A stretch of 64,000 bases of DNA from Hamadaea flava (lineage in GTDB: Bacteria > Actinomycetota > Actinomycetes > Mycobacteriales > Micromonosporaceae), in assembly GCF_024172085.1 (NCBI RefSeq), contig NZ_JAMZDZ010000001.1:2914001-2978000 (forward strand). Reading direction: 5' to 3'. A model generated the notes under the pieces. It was not told the origin of the DNA. It made no database searches and saw only the letters and a program-made list of their open reading frames with translations. Of this stretch, positions 58,559-64,000 are shown in pieces (the first letter of the stretch is position 1; the number at the start of each line of letters is the position of its first letter). A program made the translations under genes and the position numbers.

Positions 58559-59325
58559 GCCGTCCTTGCCGTGAAGTGGTCGGCGAGCCGGGCCACGCCG
58601 ACGGAACATGCCACCAGCGCCACGCTGCCGACGACGTCGAGCAGGTAATGGTTGCCCGTGGTCAGCACGACGACGATCATCAGCAGCGGGAAGACCCACG
58701 CCAGCAAAGCCCACCGTGGATGGCGTACGCGAACCGCCGCCCACACCGCGTACGCGCACCACAGCGACCAGGCCACGTGCATGCTGGGCATGGCCGAGAA
58801 ATGATTCTGGCCGCTGCCGGGGTCCCGAGTCTCCGCGCCCCAGAACGGGTCGGTCTCGGCGATGACGTCGACGATGCCCGGCAACGCCAGCCGGGGCGGC
58901 GCCATGGGCAGCAACCAGAACATGGGCAGCACCAGGACCGTCATCGCGACCGCCGCCCGGCGGACGTGCCGATAGACCTCGGAGTGCCGCAGGTACGCCC
59001 AGACCAGTACGCCGAGCACCACCAGGTAGTACGAGCGATAGAAGACCACCGCGGGTGCGGCGAAACCCGGATACTCGACGAGCCACCGATTCGCCCACAG
59101 CTCGACGTCCAGCCCGAGTGCCCGTTCGAGCCCCTGCAACGAACTCGCGTGGGCCATGGCCGCCACCGCGTCCTTGCCGGCGGACGTGTGCAGCCACGCG
59201 AACAGCCAAAGCCACAACGCCAGCCCGCCGAACTCCACCACAGCCGCCAGAATTCGGCGCAGCGGCCACGCCGTCGTCTCTTCGCTCACACGTCCTAGAC
59301 GGTCGACCGCCGCAGAGGGTTGCAT
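58555..59325 (-). CDS. PAP2-superfamily membrane phosphatase
   Basis: 256 residues with about six membrane segments. The PAP2-like active site is NHFSAMPSMHVAWSLW (residues near 175) and the second histidine motif is TTGNHYLLDVVGS. The layout corresponds to the PAP2_3/inositol-phosphorylceramide-synthase-like group, which removes or transfers phosphate from lipid head groups. Start is uncertain: ATG 59325 has no ribosome site; GTG 59289 (VSEETTAW) is an in-frame alternative. Convergent with and overlapping the LuxR gene by four bases. Confidence 0.88.
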   Translation of the reverse strand: MQPSAAVDRLGRVSEETTAWPLRRILAAVVEFGGLALWLWLFAWLHTSAGKDAVAAMAHASSLQGLERALGLDVELWANRWLVEYPGFAAPAVVFYRSYYLVVLGVLVWAYLRHSEVYRHVRRAAVAMTVLVLPMFWLLPMAPPRLALPGIVDVIAETDPFWGAETRDPGSGQNHFSAMPSMHVAWSLWCAYAVWAAVRVRHPRWALLAWVFPLLMIVVVLTTGNHYLLDVVGSVALVACSVGVARLADHFTARTA

Positions 59326-59466
59326 GCGGCGTCCACGGCGGACCGAGCCGGTACGGACACCGGTACTGAGCCGCGGCGCGCACCGGATTTCCGTACGCGT
59401 CCCGATGCCCTGCGATCGCGTACTTCCTAGATTTCGAGCCAGTCTTCCTCTTCTCTAGGAGTTCTG

Positions 59467-59970
59467 ATGTCGATGCGTTGGGTGGCGGCGGCGACGATTG
59501 CGGTCGCACTGGCGGCAGGCGCGAGCGGGTGCGGCGATTCGTCGGATACGGCCGGCACTGGAAGCGGCGCTGGGGCGTCCACGGCCGGCAAGGATTCCAA
59601 GGCGAAGGGAGCGAAGGCGTGCGACCTGCTGAAGCCGGCCGACGCCGCCGGGCTGCTCGGCGTCGACTCGCCCAAGCCGTCCAAGCAGACGAACAAGGAG
59701 TGCGTGTACACCAGCGGCACCAAGTTGGTGCAGATCGCCGTCGAGCCGGGCACCTTCGATCCGTCGATCTTGGAGTCGGTGTTCCGCGGCCGGGCCGTGA
59801 AGGTCGAAGGGCTCGGCGACGTCGCGTACACGTTCCAGAACCAGGCGATCGGCCAGACCCACGTCTGGGCCAAGGGCCAGTACCTGACGCTGTCGGTCGG
59901 CGCGACCACCGTCGACGACACCGTGGCGGCCTCGAAGCAGCTCGCCGAGACGGCCGTCGGTCGCCTCTGA
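59467..59970 (+). CDS. DUF3558-like lipoprotein
   Basis: 167 residues. Lipoprotein signal ends AGASGC (attached cysteine near residue 22). A Gly/Ser/Lys linker leads to a globular domain with KACDLLKPADAAGLLGVDSP and KECVYTSGTKLVQIAVEPGT, a pattern like the DUF3558 family of secreted actinobacterial lipoproteins. AGGAG precedes ATG 59467. Function unknown. Confidence 0.82.
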   Translation: MSMRWVAAATIAVALAAGASGCGDSSDTAGTGSGAGASTAGKDSKAKGAKACDLLKPADAAGLLGVDSPKPSKQTNKECVYTSGTKLVQIAVEPGTFDPSILESVFRGRAVKVEGLGDVAYTFQNQAIGQTHVWAKGQYLTLSVGATTVDDTVAASKQLAETAVGRL

Positions 59971-60008
59971 ACCAGCCCCCGACGGTGCGGCCTCCCCGGG
60001 CCACACCG

Positions 60009-60761
60009 TCACACTTCGTCGGCGGCCCGCTGGAGACGTTCCCTTAGGTGGCGAGCCACACTCCCCCGGTACACCCGCAGAACGCTCTCCAAGGTGTCGC
60101 GAACGTCGGGATCGGGATGGTCGGCCAGGTACGCGAGTTCCTCCGCGCCACCACGTCGTTTCCTGCCCAGCTCGTAGAGCACCTCGATGATCTCGTCCGC
60201 AGACTCCGCCGCATGCAACCGGGCCATCAGCTCGCTCTTCGGCCGGGCGGGCGGGTCGTCGTCGTAGGGGAATCGGCGCCGAAGGCGGTCCACTTTGTAC
60301 GTTCCGGGCTGAAGGCACGCCGGGCAGGTACAGGGACGCCGGCCGCGCGCGGACGGCTGATACCGCCAGCCGATACCCTGCGGAACTCCGCGTACGCGCC
60401 GAATCTCACTGACGGTGATCGCGCGCGGTACGAATACCTCGTACCCGCGCGGATCGTCGAGGCCGCGTACCGCCGCGATCGCTGCCGCCGCGCTCACCTC
60501 TCGCGGCAGTTCGCTGTATCGCCCGACGGCCACCGGCTCGTCGTCGGGCAGCCGCAGATGCACCGCCACGAGCACACCCGGATGCCAGCGGCGCAGCTCG
60601 CGTACCCATTGGTAGGTCAGGGTGAACGACGGCAACACAGGCATGCAGTACACGCCACGGATACCGATCCGCCCTCTGCTACGCGCGGCGATGCCCGAGC
60701 GCTCGATCCGCCGAGCCGACCGCTCCGCCGTGATGTGCACGAACTCCGCCACGCCCGGCAT
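60009..60761 (-). CDS. hypothetical protein with Cys motif and HEAT-like C-terminus
   Basis: 250 residues, soluble. A central CTCPACLQPGTYK could bind zinc. The C-terminal ELAYLADHPDPDVRDTLESV has the two-helix style of HEAT repeats. The N-terminal half (VLPSFTLTYQWVRELRRWHP, AVHLRLPDDEPVAVGRYSEL) looks like a conserved domain I cannot name. Role unknown. Confidence 0.72.
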   Translation of the reverse strand: MPGVAEFVHITAERSARRIERSGIAARSRGRIGIRGVYCMPVLPSFTLTYQWVRELRRWHPGVLVAVHLRLPDDEPVAVGRYSELPREVSAAAAIAAVRGLDDPRGYEVFVPRAITVSEIRRVRGVPQGIGWRYQPSARGRRPCTCPACLQPGTYKVDRLRRRFPYDDDPPARPKSELMARLHAAESADEIIEVLYELGRKRRGGAEELAYLADHPDPDVRDTLESVLRVYRGSVARHLRERLQRAADEV

Positions 60762-60813
60762 AGTAGCCAGCCGGAGACGGCGGTGCTCCGGAGTTTCTGG
60801 TGCTCACCCCCGG

Positions 60814-61605
60814 TCAGTAGACGATGTTGTCGCGGCCGTTGGACGTCGCCAGCCAGATTTCGACGGTCGAGGCCGACCCGGTCGTCCGCAGCTCGACGCA
60901 GGTGTCGTACGGGTTGAGCCAGCCGACGTGACGGCACTGGAACTGCGGCGGTGCGAAGTCGAACCAGGTGGCCCGCCAGCCTTTCGTCTGTTCGAGGTGG
61001 AGGCCGAGGCGACGGGTCAGCTCGGCCTGCGTACCGGTGCCTTCGACGGTTATGCGGCGCGTGCAGGCATTGGTGCACCCGGTCTCCTCGTGCACCACCG
61101 TCATGCCTGCCGGCAGGGGCAGGACCGTGTCGCTCGGCGGCACTGTCTCGGCCCCGACGACCGGGACCGCGAGCGTCACGGTCACGCCGAGCAGCCACAC
61201 CAGTGCGCCGGGCAGTAGCCGCGCGCCCAGGTGCGCGAGCCGCTTCGCCTCGTACGCGACCGCGCCCGCCACGAGGAGTCCGGCCCCGACGAGGTGCCAC
61301 CGAAGTCCGTCGTCGATCGTGGGCGGGCTGGCGTAGCTGCCGGCGGAGACAGTCCAGACCGACCAGGCCAGCACCCAGACGGCCAGCGCCAGGCCCACAC
61401 GCCAGGCGTACGCACGGCGCCGGGCCAGCAATGCCCAGGCGATCGGGAAGATCAACACCATCGGGACGAGCACTGCGACCTCGACCGGTTCGAGCAGCTC
61501 GTCGGCGATCGGGTCGCCGGGCTGGAGAACGGGCCAGACCGGAGCGGTGGCGGCGACCGCGGCCGCCACCGTAAGCAGCCGGTACACCAAGTCACGCGGG
61601 TTCAC
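60814..61605 (-). CDS. membrane protein, unknown function
   Basis: 263 residues. About five hydrophobic segments occupy the first 165 residues (LLTVAAAVAATAPVWPVL, VAVLVPMVLIFPIAWALL, VGLALAVWVLAWSVWTV, GLLVAGAVAYEA, LVWLLGVTVTLAVPVVG). An extracytoplasmic C-terminal domain has cysteines in GCTNACTRR, FQCRHVG and DTCVEL. Codon use is normal. No family recognised. The divergent gene is glutaminase. Confidence 0.75.
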   Translation of the reverse strand: MNPRDLVYRLLTVAAAVAATAPVWPVLQPGDPIADELLEPVEVAVLVPMVLIFPIAWALLARRRAYAWRVGLALAVWVLAWSVWTVSAGSYASPPTIDDGLRWHLVGAGLLVAGAVAYEAKRLAHLGARLLPGALVWLLGVTVTLAVPVVGAETVPPSDTVLPLPAGMTVVHEETGCTNACTRRITVEGTGTQAELTRRLGLHLEQTKGWRATWFDFAPPQFQCRHVGWLNPYDTCVELRTTGSASTVEIWLATSNGRDNIVY

Positions 61606-61705
61606 GGGGCCTTCGACGCGTACACCCGGGGATCGGTTGCGTCATCGGGTATAACTGTCCATAGTCTGCTCACACCCCTGCGGCGGCTGGGGCTACTTCG
61701 ACGAA

Positions 61706-62974
61706 TTGGACGTTGTGGTGGCTCTCAATCCGATCCCGGATCTGCTCGACGCGCTGCGGGAAAGCCTCGTCGGCGTCACCGACGGCCAGGTGGCCCAATA
61801 CATCCCGGAACTCGCGCACGCGGAGCCGGGCTGGTTCGGGCTCGCCCTGGCCACGCTCGACGGCCACGTGTACGCCAGCGGCGACGCCGACCGGCCGTTC
61901 ACCCTCCAGTCCGTCTCGAAACCCTTCGTGTACGCGCTGGCGCTGACCGATCGTGGGCTGGACGAGGTCGTCAGCCGCGTCGGGTTGGAGCCCAGCGGAG
62001 AGGCGTTCAACGCCACCCGGCTGGAGCCCGGGACGGGCCGCCCGCCGAACCCGATGGTCAACGCCGGGGCGATCCTGACCACGTCGCTGGTGGACGACGG
62101 GTTCCCCCGCATCCTGGCCGGGCTTGAGGCGTTCGCCGGGCGCGTACTCGGGGTGGACGAGCGGGCGTACGAGTCGGAGGTCGAGACCGGCGACCGGAAC
62201 CGCGCGATCGCCTACTTGATGCGTACCGCTGGATCTTTGCGGGCCGACGCCGAGCAGAGCGTGCGGCGCTACTTCCGGCAGTGCGCGATCCAGGTGACCG
62301 CCCGCGATCTGGCGGTGATGTCCGCGACCCTGGCCAACGGGGGGGTCAACCCGGTGACCGGCGTGCAGGTGGTCACCCGCGACACCGCGTCGCACGTGCT
62401 GACCGTCATGGCGACCTGCGGGATGTACGACTTCGCAGGGGAATGGCTGCTCCGGGTGGGTCTGCCCGCGAAGAGCGGGGTCAGCGGCGGGATCACCGGG
62501 GCGCTGCCCGCGCAGCTCGGCATCGGGCTGTTCAGCCCGCCGCTGGACGAGCGGGGCACGAGCGTCCGCGGCATCGCGGCGTGCGAGGAACTGTCGGCGC
62601 GCTTCGGCCTGCACCTCATGCGACCGCCCGCGCGCACCGCGTCAGCCGTCTACCTCACCGAGAACGGCGACCGCCTCCTCGTCCGCGGCCTGCAGGGCGA
62701 CTTCGGGTTCGCCGCGGCGGAGGCGCTGACCCGCGACGTCGCCGGTCACGCCACCCAAGGCCGGCTGCTGGTCCTCGACCTCGACCGGGTCGGCCGGCTA
62801 CACCCGGTCGCCGTCCACCTGCTCGGCACGCTGATCGAGCGGCTGGCCGCCTACGGGATGACGACGGTGGTGGCCGACGTCAACCGGCGCGGTCTGCTGC
62901 CGCAGGCGCATCGCGAGTTCCCAGGACTGGACGCGGCCCGGCACTGGTGCGACGCAAGCCTGCTCAGGGCGTAG
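61706..62974 (+). CDS. glsA: glutaminase A with C-terminal STAS domain
   Basis: 422 residues from TTG 61706, or 419 from GTG 61715; neither has a strong ribosome site. Residues 1-310 form the serine-dependent glutaminase (L-glutamine to glutamate plus ammonia), with the S69-x-x-K72 motif in LQSVSKPF, PPNPMVNAGAI, VMSATLANGG and GLPAKSGVSGGI. From about residue 320 a STAS domain follows (LVLDLDRVGRLHPVAVHLLG), as in glutaminases of some actinobacteria. Its last 11 bases overlap the convergent NadR-like gene. Confidence 0.92.
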   Translation: MDVVVALNPIPDLLDALRESLVGVTDGQVAQYIPELAHAEPGWFGLALATLDGHVYASGDADRPFTLQSVSKPFVYALALTDRGLDEVVSRVGLEPSGEAFNATRLEPGTGRPPNPMVNAGAILTTSLVDDGFPRILAGLEAFAGRVLGVDERAYESEVETGDRNRAIAYLMRTAGSLRADAEQSVRRYFRQCAIQVTARDLAVMSATLANGGVNPVTGVQVVTRDTASHVLTVMATCGMYDFAGEWLLRVGLPAKSGVSGGITGALPAQLGIGLFSPPLDERGTSVRGIAACEELSARFGLHLMRPPARTASAVYLTENGDRLLVRGLQGDFGFAAAEALTRDVAGHATQGRLLVLDLDRVGRLHPVAVHLLGTLIERLAAYGMTTVVADVNRRGLLPQAHREFPGLDAARHWCDASLLRA

Positions 62975-64000
62975 CCGGCGGCCTGAGCGGATCCGCCAGA
63001 TCCCACCCTCGGGCCAGTAGCTCGTCGCACGCGGCCAGCGCGGCGGCGAGCCGGACCTCTGGCGTTCCGGTGACCTCGACGACCGGTACGCCCCAGCCGC
63101 GCAGCTCGGCGCGAAAGCGTTCGTTCATCCACGTACGCAGGTGTTCTCCGTCCCGCAGCCCGTCGTCCTCGAACGGCACGCCCTTCTCGTCCGTCAGGAG
63201 ATACAGAGCTGGCTTGCGCGCGGCGGCGCGTACCTCGGGTGAGGTGGAGCCGAGGTAGCGCTCCTCCCAGATGGCTGTCGCCCACGCGTCTGTGTCGCAG
63301 ACGAGCAGCGGCGACCCGGTACGCGCGGCGGCGTCCTCGGCGGCGTTCTGGGCGTACGCGACCTCGATGAAGTCGTCGCGGTCCCAGGTGACGTCGAAGA
63401 CAGTCGCCTCAGGGTCACACTGACGCAGGTCAGCCAGCTTCCGTTCGGTCAACTCGCGGCCGAATTCGGGCACCCAGTTCGTCGCGGCCCACACTCCTCC
63501 CCGATCCCGCAACGCCTGCGCAAGCGCTCGGGCGAGCGTCGTCGTGCCGGTCGACTCCGCCCCGACGACCACCACGCGGCGAGTGAACCAGGCCCGCACC
63601 GGCTCGGCCAGCAGCTCCCAGTACGCCACCGGATCAGCGCGTACGGCGGTTCCAGAGACGGCCGCAACCGATCGGGCGGGGTCCACGCTGACGTGGGTCG
63701 CGTCGAACCGGGCCGCTAATTCCTCCCCGTATGCCTCCGACGTGAACACCGCGTCCACGTCGTCCGTGTCGAGGGCGGATCGGAAGATCTCACAATGAGC
63801 CTTCCACGCGTCCGGGTCGGCGTAGTCGATCGGGTGGTCGTCGATCACCCCGGCGAACCGCACCCAGCCGGTGTCGGCGTGCACCTGCCGCAGCCAGTTC
63901 AGCCGCAGGTCCAGTGGAATGGATTCCTGACTCGACGGCGCCACCACGACGGTGACGCGCGCGCAGGCCGCGGCAGCGGCGCGGATCAGATGGTGGTGGC
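62964..64000 (-). CDS. NadR-like nicotinamide-nucleotide adenylyltransferase/kinase, 5' end outside window
   Basis: The frame is open to the window edge, where residues HHHLIRAAAAACARVTV precede the GTG at 63947, matching the GHHxLI nucleotidyltransferase motif of NadR. The C-terminal half has a P-loop-like VVVGAESTGTTTLARALAQ and later segments (DWDTWAT-like CDTDAWATAIWEERY) typical of the ribosylnicotinamide kinase domain. It would work in NAD salvage. About 345 residues are visible. Confidence 0.85.
   Translation of the reverse strand, partial: HHHLIRAAAAACARVTVVVAPSSQESIPLDLRLNWLRQVHADTGWVRFAGVIDDHPIDYADPDAWKAHCEIFRSALDTDDVDAVFTSEAYGEELAARFDATHVSVDPARSVAAVSGTAVRADPVAYWELLAEPVRAWFTRRVVVVGAESTGTTTLARALAQALRDRGGVWAATNWVPEFGRELTERKLADLRQCDPEATVFDVTWDRDDFIEVAYAQNAAEDAAARTGSPLLVCDTDAWATAIWEERYLGSTSPEVRAAARKPALYLLTDEKGVPFEDDGLRDGEHLRTWMNERFRAELRGWGVPVVEVTGTPEVRLAAALAACDELLARGWDLADPLRPPATP

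Noticed and set aside
1-64000. tRNA, rRNA, transposase, integrase or phage att sites at the edges of the catabolic island
   Set aside because: None could be recognised by reading; a tRNA scan and insertion-sequence search would be needed to exclude them fully.

Overview
The window is high-GC actinomycete DNA. It has many GTG starts, frequent CGTACGC-type words, F420-dependent chemistry, tandem TetR regulators, a PknB-like kinase and twin-arginine or lipobox export signals. The style best fits a soil member of the Micromonosporaceae (Actinoplanes or Dactylosporangium-like); that placement is inference, since no rRNA marker is present.

Positions 1-6283 hold the downstream part of a sugar-uptake locus: a partial putative glycosidase, a GH20 hexosaminidase-like enzyme, two LplB/YtcP-type ABC permeases and a Gfo/Idh/MocA dehydrogenase. 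The binding protein is not in view and no ATPase is present.

Positions 7090-34324 are the main find: about 27 kb of nearly continuous lipid and isoprenoid catabolism. At its centre is a latex-clearing protein (Lcp, rubber oxygenase, 24732-25949) with every heme-pocket residue I could check. Around it are an acyl-CoA synthetase, three acyl-CoA dehydrogenases, an alpha-methylacyl-CoA racemase with its full catalytic triad, an enoyl-CoA hydratase, an aldehyde dehydrogenase, a long-chain-alcohol-oxidase-like GMC enzyme, a FadB-type fusion, a thiolase, a Zn alcohol dehydrogenase, a DUF4334 protein, a second DUF2236 (Lcp-superfamily) protein, a truncated OxiB-like molybdo-aldehyde dehydrogenase, and a kinase/acyl-CoA dehydrogenase pair that together resemble ACAD10/11. 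Regulators are one GntR, two double-headed TetRs and two ordinary TetRs. The economical reading is one polyisoprene (rubber) degradation island: extracellular cleavage to oligo-isoprenoid aldehydes and ketones, oxidation to acids, CoA activation, epimerisation of methyl branches, then beta-oxidation. Two near-identical boxes tie the GntR gene, the racemase operon, the aldehyde dehydrogenase and one acyl-CoA dehydrogenase into one regulon.

Positions 34345-42663 are mixed: a charged coiled-coil protein, a degraded or overlapping small gene, a four-helix membrane protein, an XRE regulator, a substrate-binding/VWA lipid-anchored-type protein with its partner Ser/Thr kinase, and a GH15 glucoamylase/trehalase-like enzyme overlapping a small membrane protein.

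Positions 43241-53946 are dominated by exported products: a metallophosphoesterase, a NicO-type Ni/Co exporter, a lipoprotein, three small secreted proteins of one apparent superfamily, an SGNH hydrolase made of two fused copies, a GH33 sialidase with a LamG-like domain, and a surface protein with a Ser/Pro stalk. Positions 54072-64000 hold a tandem pair of small paralogues, an SDR with a divergent LAL-type LuxR regulator, a PAP2 phosphatase, a lipoprotein, a HEAT-like protein, a membrane protein, glutaminase A with a STAS domain and a NadR-like protein cut by the window end. No tRNA, rRNA, CRISPR array, transposase or phage gene was recognised.
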